A DNA stretch of 64,000 nucleotides from Paramoeba atlantica (taxonomy: Eukaryota > Discosea): contig CDRNVI010000008.1 in the NCBI GenBank assembly GCA_977017575.1, forward strand, positions 186,001-250,000, read 5' to 3'. The notes under the pieces are model-generated. The model saw nothing but the letters and a program-made list of their open reading frames with translations, searched no databases and was not told the DNA's origin. A program made the translations under genes and the position numbers. Positions 47,229-56,694 of this stretch are shown here, one piece after another (the stretch's first letter is position 1; each line of letters begins with the position of its first letter).

Positions 47229-48670
47229 TGTGGATTGTCATACTCAGTGCAACACCTTTTTGTCATACTCAGTGCAACAAAAATGAGAAAAATATGGGTG
47301 TGTTCCGGATGTCAGGATTTTCGCATACTCAGTGCAACACTGTTTTTTCGGTCGGACAGCACCACGAACGGACACGGGATTGTATGAGCCATGTTAAGAA
47401 AGAAACAATGGATTAAGGAAAAAAAATTATATAAGGAGAAGAAAAAAGGAGTACCTGGATAATCGATATTGACGGAACAACATAACGCGTTTCTTTAGTA
47501 AAGAGATAAACTTTTTACCTTTACTACTTTACAACTTACGGCTATACAACTTACTGCTTTCATGTATAGTACCGTCTCTTTATAGTAAAATTTGGCCTTC
47601 CAAGGTCTTTGGGGAGACCCATTTCAAGCACTTTCGTGGCCGTTTCTTCAGTTTGTTGGCCGTCTTACTAACTTCGCGCTGTGTCAACCCCTCAAAAGTA
47701 TCTGACTTGGTGTGATACTACCGGACCAGACCATTCATGTTTTCAACGGCCCCCTTTTCCCATGAGTGGTAAGGATGACAAAAGTAAGATTTGCATCCTA
47801 ACTTCCTGTTGATGGCTTCATAATTGGTGTTTTCAGTTCCATTGTCATACGTTATGGTATGCACTTTGTATTTCTTTAAGGCTTTCAGCACCTGTGTTTC
47901 AACTTGTTTTGACTGCTTGGATTGAAATACACGGACAACAAACCTTTCTTTCGTTCACAAAGGGTCAGGATGAAATACCCACTTTTCTTTGCTCCCTCAA
48001 TTAAATCGGCCTCCCAATCACCATACCGACGTCGTGTGTTTACTATTTGGGGACGATGATCGATAGAAACCCGGTTTGGAATGGTACTTCGACCATGAAT
48101 GCGTCGAACATAAGGCCGCCTTCCGCGGATCCGTAGGCACCTATGAATCTTCCCCCCATTGTCTTTGTCTCGACGAACAAATCGATAGATTGTGGAGGTG
48201 GATGGTGAACCTTGTGAGCCGACAACAAGTGTATTAGCAACCTGCTCCGGGCTGTGAAGCTTTCGGAGACGGGTCTTTACACTTTTTTCAAGACTGGCTC
48301 GAATTAGACGTGGTCTGGTCCCTTTATTAACCAGTCGTCTCTTGGCAACACGATGGGCACGTCTGGAACGATATTGCCCACCTCTTTTCCTGTTGCGTGC
48401 CAGCTCACGACATACCGCACTTGGTGACTTATCAATCGATCGGGCAATTTCCCTCTTCGTGGCGCCACTTTCAAACATCGTTTGAATATCTTTGCGATTG
48501 TTTTCAGATAATCTTCTGTACTTTGGCATGAATGAACTCAATTATGTAGAAATTAGTATATGAAGTGTACTATGTAGAAATTAACCTTTTGTTGCGCTGA
48601 GTATGACAATTATTATTATTTTGTTGCACTGAGTAATGACAATTTGTTGCACTGACATTGACAATCCACC
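47229..48670 (-). mobile_element. IS30-family transposon in a eukaryotic minisatellite
   Basis: The 26-bp terminal inverted repeats (TGTGGATTGTCA then TCAGTGCAACA) lie at 47229-47254 and 48645-48670, with four mismatches. They are flanked by a 3-bp duplication AGT (47226-47228 and 48671-48673). The TIR core GTCATACTCAGTGCAACA recurs inside both ends. The minisatellite sequence is restored if the element and one AGT are removed. IS30 elements make 2-3 bp duplications, in agreement. Length is 1442 bp. Confidence 0.85.
47580..48529 (-). pseudogene. IS30-family transposase, DD33E, slightly damaged
   Basis: Starts at ATG 48529 (MPKYRRLSENNRKDIQ). The N-terminal HTH is complete (GATKREIARSIDKSPSAVCR), as is the HTH-linker YRSRRAHRVAKRR. 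The catalytic D1 is in YGDWEADLIEG, D2 in TYDNGTEN, and E in WEKGAVENMNG, with 33 residues between D2 and E, the IS30 value. A one-base frameshift lies near 47935, and a TAG falls where IS30 proteins have a Gln or Arg before the Y-x-P-K-x-TDF segment. The protein ends at 47580. Codon use and base content resemble the surroundings, arguing against bacterial contamination. Confidence 0.85.
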
Positions 48671-49440
48671 AGTAAGTGACTGCAGTGTAGCTGCAGTGGC
48701 ACGTGCGAGAATAAGTGCACTTCCACGTGAGGCAGTGAACGCAGTGTAGATGCAGTGGCGCGTGAGAGAGTAAGTGTACTGCCACGGGAGGAAGTGAATG
48801 TATTGATGTAGTGCAGCTGCAGTGGCACGTGCGAGAGTAAGTGCACTACCACTGTAAGTACAGTGGTACGTGAAAGAGTAAGTGTACTGCCACGTGAGGC
48901 AGTGAACGCAGTGTAGATGCAGTGGCACGTGAGAGAGTAAGTGTACTTCCACGTGAGGCAGTGAACGCAGTGCAGATGCAGTGGCGCGTGAGAGAGTCAG
49001 TGACTGCAGTGCGAGAGTAAGTGTACTGCCACGTGAGGCAGTGAACGCAGTGTAGATGCAGTGGCACGTGAGAGAGTAAGTGTACTTCCACGTGAGGCAG
49101 TGAACGCAGTGTAGATGCAGTGGCGCGTGAGAGAGTCAGTGACTGCAGTGCGAGAGTAAGTGTACTGCCACGTGAGGCAGTGAACGCAGTGTAGATGCAG
49201 TGGCACGTGAGAGAGTAAGTGTACTTCCACGTGAGGCAGTGAACGCAGTGCAGATGCAGTGGCGCGTGAGAGAGTCAGTGACTGCAGTGCGAGAGTAAGT
49301 GTACTGCCACGTGAGGAAGTGACTGCAGTAATGCAATGCAGCTACAGTGGCAAGTTCGAGAGTAATGTACTGCCACGTGAGGCGGTGACTGTATTGATGC
49401 AGTGTGTAGCTAGAGTGGAACGTGGGTGCAGGTGGCTGCA
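48671..49440. repeat. 59-bp minisatellite, right part, with a 139-bp higher-order period
   Basis: Same unit as 46861-47228. From 48981 the GTGGCGCGTGAGAGAGTCAG variant recurs every 139 bp (48981, 49120, 49259), so two 59-bp units plus a 21-bp spacer have been duplicated together. Confidence 0.85.
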
Positions 49441-49550
49441 CATGAAACACCCACATGAGAGACCGTGCGCCACCAGTGGCTGCACTGGTGTTCCATTTAG
49501 AGAGTTTTGTTACAGATCGCCATGTTGTGGAAGGGTGGCCAGCTGGGAGA

Positions 49551-49758
49551 TAACCCAGATTGAAAGGGTCGAGGGAGATACGAAGCAACAGGCGTGGCAG
49601 ATTCCCACTGAAAAGAAATGGTATCTCCCTGCACGAAGTTTGTCTCCGAGCTAGCAAGCGCAAAGGCTTTTCTCGTGCGGGGAGATACCATTTCTTTTCA
49701 GTGGTAATCTGCCACGCCTGTTGCTTCGTATCTCCCTCGACCCTTTCAATCTGGGTTG
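49551..49758. mobile_element. Foldback element, copy 3
   Basis: The arms TAACCCAGATTGAAAGGGTCGAGG and onward through GAAGCAACAGGCGTGGCAG are mirrored to 49758, with a loop of about 50 bp. The inner arm differs from all other copies but is almost perfectly self-paired. Confidence 0.75.
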
Positions 49759-49760
49759 TG

Positions 49761-50150
49761 ATGGGAAAAATATATTGTCCTCGCTGCAAGGTGGACCGCC
49801 ACGTGTCTTTGGGGGAACCTATAAGGTGTGTAATGTGTGCATGCACCATTGAAAGTGATGCAAAGGATCCTTGCATCCAATGTCAAAGGGTCTCTGTAAT
49901 CATAGGTACGAACTACTGTCCTCTATGTAATGCTCCACAGGACTCTGAACGACTTCTGCCCAGTGCCATCGACCATCTACACGCTCGTGAGCTTCAAGGG
50001 AAGCACAATTTTCGCGCTCTTGCGGATGGAGGGTTTTATGAAAGTCGCACCAATATGCTGATACTGCCTCATTCAAAGACAATTCCCGTATCAGTTGTCC
50101 AAGCAAAAACAGGACCACAAGTGCGAACAATCTCTTTTACACTTTCATAG
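49761..50150 (+). CDS. Small zinc-domain protein derived from a Harbinger-type transposase
   Basis: 129 residues from ATG 49761, three bases after the foldback element. Residues 1-65 repeat the Cys pattern of the 44.8-kb transposase (YCPRCKV, CVMCACTI, CIQCQR, NYCPLCNAPQD). Residues about 90-110 (FRALADGGF, MLILPHSKT) match its catalytic-end segment LADGGFKG...VILPFTKT. The middle of the transposase is missing, yet the frame is open throughout. It could be an internally deleted element relic or a retained DNA-binding regulator. No D1 or D2 residues remain, so it cannot be catalytic. Confidence 0.55.
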   Translation: MGKIYCPRCKVDRHVSLGEPIRCVMCACTIESDAKDPCIQCQRVSVIIGTNYCPLCNAPQDSERLLPSAIDHLHARELQGKHNFRALADGGFYESRTNMLILPHSKTIPVSVVQAKTGPQVRTISFTLS

Positions 50151-50520
50151 CTTTTTAGGTCATGTTTTCATAAAATCCATGAATTCCTTAGTGGGGTATT
50201 ATCAATGCCTAGCACCTGTCCCTCGCCGGAGGTATTTCTCGTCGGTTTTTGGGTCCACTAGGGGCCACACTGGGCCACTCGGACCCTGCATTGAGTCCAT
50301 TGTACCGGGGGTGGGGGACAATACGTGGGAACGCTTGGTTTTATTGTACACCCCCTGCGTAAAAGAGGGCCTTCTTTTGCCTTTTCACAGATTTTCTTTC
50401 TAAAAATGATTACATTTTTACCCAAATTAGCAGCGAAGACATGAAAATAGCGAAGCTCCGACTATTTTCGGGGAGAATATTTCCCGACTATTTTCGGGGA
50501 AGCTCCGAATTCGGGGAAGA
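50151..50520. other. Spacer with short repeats
   Basis: No gene. GGGTCCACTAGGGGCCACACTGGG (50258) resembles 46310-46350. CGACTATTTTCGGGGA is repeated at 50459-50505 and again after the SINE near 50890. Confidence 0.45.
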
Positions 50521-50882
50521 ATTCAAAGTTTGAAGCACATGGTGCTCAGACGGCGAGTTCAAACCCGCTCATCCCAATATTCCCGGCGGCCTCACTCTAA
50601 GAGGCTGGGCTGATAACCGACTAGGTCCAGTACTCGGAGGACCGTCCCGGACCCTCCCCTCAGGGAACCAGCTCCCTTACCCGGCTTACACCTCTTGGGT
50701 GAGCCGTGTTGACGTACAGTTCGTCGACGCAGCGTGTTGGCAACATCACGTTGGTGCCTTTGGACAAGCGGAAACTGGTAGAGGACGTCGGCCTCGGAAC
50801 TTCCAAATCTGTCTGTGAAGGGTCTGGCTTGCCAGTGACCATCCAGAGAGATCCGGAATGATTTGGATTTTTTTTGGATTTT
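50521..50882 (+). repeat. tRNA-derived SINE, 5'-truncated copy
   Basis: Matches 59521-59883 from GAATTCAAAGTTTGAAGCAC to the GATTTGGATTTTTTTTGGATTTT tail. The A-box part is missing. Its flanks carry related GGGGAAGCTCCGA sequence. Confidence 0.75.
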
Positions 50883-51077
50883 GGGGAAGCTCCGACTATT
50901 TTCGTTATTTTTCGGAATTGTTATTGTACCTGTAGCTACGCATTCTACCTGTAGCTAGTTATTGTACCGGGCGGGTACATTAACCCGGACGGGGGTTTAA
51001 TTACCGGTGAAGCTTTTATTAAGAATAACATTAATTAAAGTAATTTCTGACGAGAAAAAATGTTTACTTTAATTAAT

Positions 51078-51836
51078 TCTTTTTTAGGCTCTTCGTTACA
51101 CGCGCTGGTTATTTTCAACTTAGAAGTCACTAATGCTGCGTGCTTCGCGTTGAAAACTACCACCGCGTTTAAAGAAGATCCTAAAAAAGAAAAATCGCCA
51201 AAAGATCATGAATAATCTATTTTTTTGCGTGAAAATGCGCGATTTTTAGGCGAAAATTGCGAAATTTTAACCCGAATTTGTACCATTTTTGATGCCTTAC
51301 CAGTAGGGGTGGGAAGCGAATCAGCCGAAAAAAACGTCGTTGAATGGTAGCTGAGGCCCAAAACTCTTAAAATGCGTTTTAGGAGTCGATTTTGGAAAAA
51401 TAATATCTTTACTTTCTTTTGGGTCAAAAAACTTTTTTTTTGGGTCACCCCAAAAAAATCGGACATTTTGATCTTGTCGGACCCCTCCTGCGCGTACCAG
51501 GGGGGGTACCCCCAGTGGGGGGGTGAAAAGTTATCGCCGCGGCCTACTCTATCACTTCCCTGCGCTCGATTTCGAAAAGCAAAAAATTTGAAAAAACTTT
51601 CTTGACGTATGCTCCCCCCTGGACCCCCCCTGGACCGCCCCCTGGACCCCCCCCTGGACCCCCCTCCCCTAGACCCCCCGTTTTTTTCAATTTCTTTTTT
51701 CATTTTCGGACCACCGGAGCCCCCTTTTGTATTTTCTTCTATTATATTACTGTGTTTCTCTTTATATTTTCACTGTTTTTGTTCACTTTTTTTTCAATAA
51801 TCGAGGGTAGAGCGGTACTTATACAACTACCGCAAT
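51078..51836 (+). mobile_element. Palindrome-headed, C-rich composite element, copy 2
   Basis: Same layout as 9621-10346: palindrome 51078-51194, shared AT-rich part, GGACCCCCC-type tandem repeats (51615-51680) and the ACTACCGCAAT end. Two copies agreeing end to end define the element's limits. Confidence 0.65.
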
Positions 51837-52982
51837 GCTACGTTAATTAAAGTTACGTCAATTTATGTTTTTGTGGCGTAAGTAAATTTGAGATTTACTA
51901 TTTTTAAGCCCATAAGATTGAACGTAGTTTGCACACTTTTCCAAAATTTCCCAAAAGGTAACTAAACATCAACGAATTCCAAAGAAAATCAAGAATAAGC
52001 ACACTAGAAGGTTTCTGCACAAAACAATGCCCCATCCAACAAAACTCGTACCAGCGGACTTAACCTCACTTAACAGAAGACGTGTGACCATGATTTCACC
52101 CGTACCTGAGAACGTCAAAAGGTCAAAAATACTACAGTGTAGCAACGACTCTAAACTATGTATTTTGCAAGAAACAGAAACAAAAAAGAATTAAAAAATC
52201 GTTTTCTACTTTCGTGAAAAACTAAGCAAACATCGCTCAATTCCATCTAAAGCGAAATACTCCACCGCCTATGGGTGTTGTTTCCAAGGGCAACTGGTCG
52301 TATTCTTGAGACATCTTCTAGAAATTTAAAAAATGAAATTAGTAATTATTTTTCGTCATTTTTTGACCAAAATTAATTATTACGTTAATTACCGTAGAAA
52401 CTTCAATTAAGGGTAATTAAAATTAAGGCAACTTTAATTAAGGCAGCTTTAATTACACCCAAGCCAAAAATTATTATCGCTAAAATTATTGGCACAAAAA
52501 TTATTGTTTTTTTAATTAAAAGCTGTCAATTTTTGGCGAGAAACATTTTTTAATTTTTTTGGTCAATTTTTGAATTTCTCATGAGGTCTGATCTTGGCAA
52601 CCACGTTTTAGAGAAGAGTTCCATAGATTTTACACAAAAATTCAAATTTTATGAGAGGATTTGACGCGAGAGAAGCGAGATTGGCTTTATGTCAACACCC
52701 GGTCGTGAGATCATGCGAGATCACACCCGCATCCCATCATTTAATGACCACTTAATAACCTGCCCTTCGCAACGCATTTGGCAAGATTAGAGAGATGCAA
52801 ACCACCGTCCGGGTTATACCTAGGGACACTTGTGCTTCCTAAGGATAATAATTTTTTGGTGATAAGCAACTTTCTTCCCCGTAAAAATTCTTGAATCTTT
52901 TTGGGAGCAAAAAAACCCTTTCGACCTAATTTTGGGGTTTTCCGCCCCTCTACTAACAACTTCTATTGTTTGTCAATATGTA
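51837..52982. other. AT-rich non-coding stretch
   Basis: No gene. TTTAATTAAGGCAACTTTAATTAAGGC-type sequence near 52405-52455 recurs near 54445-54475, and AAAATTATTGGCACAAAAATTATTG at 52484 recurs at 54078. Confidence 0.45.
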
Positions 52983-52990
52983 CAAATTTC

Positions 52991-54064
52991 CAGGGTTCGC
53001 AGAAACTATAAAACTATCAATATAGTACTATATAGTTACTATAAACTTTTTTCGAAAACTATAAAAAACTATATTTTTTTGTTTCACATTTTAGGCACTC
53101 CGAAGCTCACCAACACTCCATAAATACACGGCGAATTCATTTGTGTACGATTTTTCTTATTTTTAAACCCGAAAATTGATGCCCGAAATTAAAGTTACGA
53201 GGGGTAGTTTCTGCAAAGATTATTTTATTGAACTGCTGCACACGGAGGGAAGTAAAAAAGCGGTTGAATGTAACTTGTGTCAGGAGGGGACGTACCCCAG
53301 TCCCATCGCGTGGCCTTGACAGATTGCCTTGTGCGAATCTTGCGTCCCGAACATCTTCTCACTGCATCGCTGTCGCCGCGCTTTGGCTGGAGCCACCGAC
53401 GTTATGTCTTGGGACTGAATAACTGCTGCTCACAATTCTATGAGTTTGAATAAATACAATCATATGAGTCTGAATAAATTACGCGGTGTGTTGTCGAGTG
53501 GAGAGTTTGTACTTCCTATCGTCACTCCTTTCGCATGCGTTTCATTGCCATTTCCGAGGAGATGACACACTAGTTGATGATATTTTTCGGCGGTGATGGA
53601 ATCGCGGGGAAGAGGGAGCATGTTTCGATAGCTATGTAACCCAGGATAAAGTGGACGAGGGAGGTTCTAAAAGCACCTTTAAACCACCACAAAAATAGAA
53701 TGATATCTCCCGGTTTGTAAAGGATTCCGACGTGCCAAAAGAATCTTTAAGGGACATACCCTTCCATTTTTATGGTGGTTTAAAGGTGCTTTTAGAACCT
53801 CCCTCGTCCACTTTAGCTTGGGTTACATTTTTTTCAGAATTTCTTGTCATATCATACGTATGTAAGCGTGTAAGAACGCATGTAAAGGCGTGTGTATGTC
53901 CTTCACAAGCGGAGAGGACTCAAAACATATCACTTGTAAAGTGAAAAAAACTTTATAGTTTTCTTATAGTTTTATAGTAAAATATAGTAAATATAGTACT
54001 ATATAGTAACTATATTCAATGAAAAAAACTATATTTTACTATATTATAGTTTCTGCGAACCCTG
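52991..54064. mobile_element. Non-autonomous hAT-like element with 8-bp target duplication
   Basis: The ends CAGGGTTCGCAGAAACTAT and complement are flanked by a perfect CAAATTTC at 52983-52990 and 54065-54072. CAGGG-type termini with 8-bp duplications are hAT hallmarks. The sub-terminal parts are ATATAGTA-rich inverted repeats. No transposase is present. A foldback element (53636-53825) is nested inside. The frame 53228-53422 is not recognised. Confidence 0.8.
53636..53825. mobile_element. Foldback element, copy 4 (nested in the hAT-like element)
   Basis: The arms TGTAACCCAGGATAAAGTGG...GAGGGAGGTTCTAAAAGCACC pair across to 53825. Many differences from the 40326 copy are mirrored in both of its arms. 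Confidence 0.75.
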
Positions 54065-54608
54065 CAAATTTCTACGAAAATTATTGGCACAAAAATTATT
54101 GATTTTTTAATTAAAAGTTGCAGAGCTTTGCCAATAATTAAAACCTCAATAATATTAGTCGGCAGTGTAAGGCAATAATTAATTTTTTGTCATTTTGGGG
54201 AAAAAATTGGGAAAAAAAAATTTCATGATTCCGTCTCAGACTTTTCCTTTCAATGATCGTTTTAACTTTTCTCTCACACGTTGAACTGGTTGAAGACCGT
54301 AAAGTTAGGCGAAACAGGCGAAGCTCGTCTAGAAAAGTTCGAAAAACATGAAAAATGATAACAAATTGAGCACTTTTAGCAGAAATGTGATATTTATGCT
54401 ACAAACGACAATATTTAAATAAGAACTTTTTGGGCTTTTATCAGCGCCACTTTAATTAAGGCAACTTTGATTAAGGCAAAAATTAATTTTTAAATCCGTT
54501 CTGCCTTAATTACTTTTATCCTTAATAACCGTTTCCCCGGTAATCTCGAGTGCAAGATTATATTCAAATCGTTTTTTGTTGCGACATTATACAATTAACA
54601 TCAAATTA

Positions 54609-54985
54609 AACGGGGGTACGACTTAATGTACCGGGTACCCTTTTATATACCGGGGGGGTATAATCGCTACCCAATATACCCCCCCCTGGGCACCGTGGAA
54701 AACAAGGGGGTGGTGGTATAAACGCTCAAAAGAAATAGAGCGTTTATGCCTCCCACCCCCTTGTTTTCCACGGTGCCATCATGTATTGTCCCTTTTAACC
54801 TCTTTGGTTACCGTAAAAAACAGGTCCTCTTTGGTTTACCGCAAAAAAACATTGGAGCTAATATACCCCCCACCCCCCCGCATTATACCCCCCACCCGGT
54901 ATAAACGGTGAGCGAATATACCCCCCCTTAATATACAGAGTACACTTTATTATACCCCCCCTGTACATTAAGTCGTACCCCCGTT
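54609..54985. mobile_element. 377-bp MITE with perfect TIRs, TA duplication and an empty-site paralogue
   Basis: The 23-bp perfect TIRs (AACGGGGGTACGACTTAATG...) are flanked by TA on both sides. The disrupted repeat exists uninterrupted at 28185-28310, where a single TA (28250-28251) marks the empty site. Inside, 54689-54776 is a long hairpin (GGCACCGTGGAAAACAAGGG and complement), and several TATACCCCCCC runs occur. Confidence 0.85.
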
Positions 54986-55010
54986 TACGACATTATACTC
55001 AAATACGATT

Positions 55011-55593
55011 TATTCCCATTTTCTCGAAAATAACGTTGTTTATTCAACAACGCATTCCTTGAATAGAACTCATTCTGCACATGAACGTGTTTGTCCATAA
55101 AAAAAGGGCCGCGAAGCGACGCCAAATTTTTTTTACCCTTGTTTTGGTTTTTTCCGATATTTACATTATTAATTATTGTGCCTAGAGCCAATTATTGTGC
55201 AGGGGTGGAACAATAACCCGGAACAGGGTTTACTTTAAATCAACGAACGCTCAGCTAAAGCAAAAGAATCAGGCGGCAAAGGATGCACGCAGCAGAGATT
55301 TGCACTCAAGTCAAAAAGAGCAAAAGAGGAAAAACAAAAATATATAGGCGCTTTCTAATTAATAGTAAATGTTTGTTTAGCTTCTCCTACCTTCATATGC
55401 ACATTGTTTATGATTTTTAACAATTGAATGAGTTTTCTTTAAAAAAAAGGGTCGCTCTTACGTCGAATTTCTAGAACTCGCGTTTCGACCAAGTCTTTTC
55501 TTCCGCTTAAATTCAACCAGGACCGGTGGGATCGGCCGAGATCGACCGGGATCGTAAATCTCTAGTTTCAGCCCTCTAATTATTACGTTCCTT
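55011..55593. other. Spacer without a recognised gene
   Basis: AT-rich. Near 55500-55550 GGACCGG/GATCGGCC-type short repeats occur; nothing else. Confidence 0.4.
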
Positions 55594-55669
55594 AATTTTT
55601 AGGCTCTTCGTTAAACGCGGTGGTTGTTTTCAACTTAGAAGTCACTCATGCTGCGCGCTTCGCGTTGAA
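55594..55669 (+). repeat. Palindromic head of the composite element, one arm only
   Basis: TTTTTAGGCTCTTCGTTAAACGCGG to CTTCGCGTTGAA, then an abrupt switch to gene-like sequence. Confidence 0.6.
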
Positions 55670-56275
55670 CCTTGAGCAAGGCTTACGTTTTGCGTTTCCT
55701 ACCGGTACACTTTTGTCATGTATAGGTCACATGATCAATTGCGTTTGTAAGACAGTTTTCAAGTCCTACGAAGAGTCTGCTTCTTTTAAATTTAAGAAAG
55801 CGTTCTCTCAAGCCTTTTATTCTTCCGGGAAGGTAGTGCTTCAAAGGGGAAGTACAAAGGTGTAGCGCTCGGGATGAAATTAGCTAAATGTGACGAGTCC
55901 TTCTTAAGAGCGTCGTCCAATTTTCGGACGTACTACAGTAGGTTCGGGGAGCGCTGCCTCAAACGCTATCGCCCAGGCCTAGAAAAGGGTGTTGTTGAAA
56001 GCCTTAGAGTTTTACAATCTGTAATCCCTAGTGAATCTCAGGAACTGCTCGCAAAGTTGGATCCATGTATGAACTTGATCAGTGCACAAGGTCCCGGGAG
56101 TTGTACTACCAAGGCAGTGAAGACTTACCACACAGTGAAGAATACTTCCATTAAATTTCAACTTCTTACCCCTTCCGGACTCGTTCTCCATTTAAGTAAC
56201 ATCCCTCCCGCTGTACAAATTAGAATCCCGGATAGAACTCTTCATCCCTTCCCGACTCGTTCTCCATGTAACTAA
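55670..56275 (+). pseudogene. Unrecognised coding fragment
   Basis: Two overlapping frames look coding: LEQGLRFAFPTGTLLSCIGH to about 55845, then a one-base shift to KYKGVALGMKLAKCDESFL...NFRTYYSRFGERCLKRYRPG. The second part has helical, basic character. I do not recognise the family. The 5' end is cut by the palindromic repeat. It may be a captured host gene piece or an element gene. Confidence 0.35.
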
Positions 56276-56694
56276 CATCCCTCTCGCTAAAAATATTTGC
56301 TTTCAGAATAGCAAGCTAACAAGCGAGCGAGAGATACCCACACCAAGTTTTTGAATACGTTTACTATCCTAGTACGGTAGTTAGTACGTACTAGTACGAA
56401 AATAGGGGTCCGTACTAGATTTAGTACATCGTACCGTACTATGCACATGTGTGCAGTATTAATTTGAAGGTACCTACTTCGTTTTTATGCATCAATAAAT
56501 TGTGTTTTTCGTCTAAAAAATCTTACCTCGAAATTGCAAAAAAACTGTTCACATGTTTTTTTTACTTGCACCCGATCACACTTTTGTTACAAAGCTGATT
56601 GAGTCGGAAGCTCTATGGCAACATATACGTAGTATATGTAAATTTTATATACATGTATGGAGTACTCACGCGTACACTACTCTGATATGAACCA
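56276..56694. other. Spacer before the pogo-like element
   Basis: Repeats of CTAGTACG-type (56365-56440) recall the sub-terminal motif of the 6866 element. TATACGTAGTATATG near 56620 is palindromic. No gene. Confidence 0.45.

Noticed and set aside
46771-47266. Overlapping long - strand frames with repeated HCVHCLTWQ-type peptides (also at 48570-49230)
   Set aside because: They arise because the minisatellite unit lacks stops in some frames; the same peptide appears in several frames and no start context or family supports it.
46861-49440. Regular repeats considered as a CRISPR array
   Set aside because: There are no unique spacers; whole units are tandem copies, and the genome is eukaryotic.
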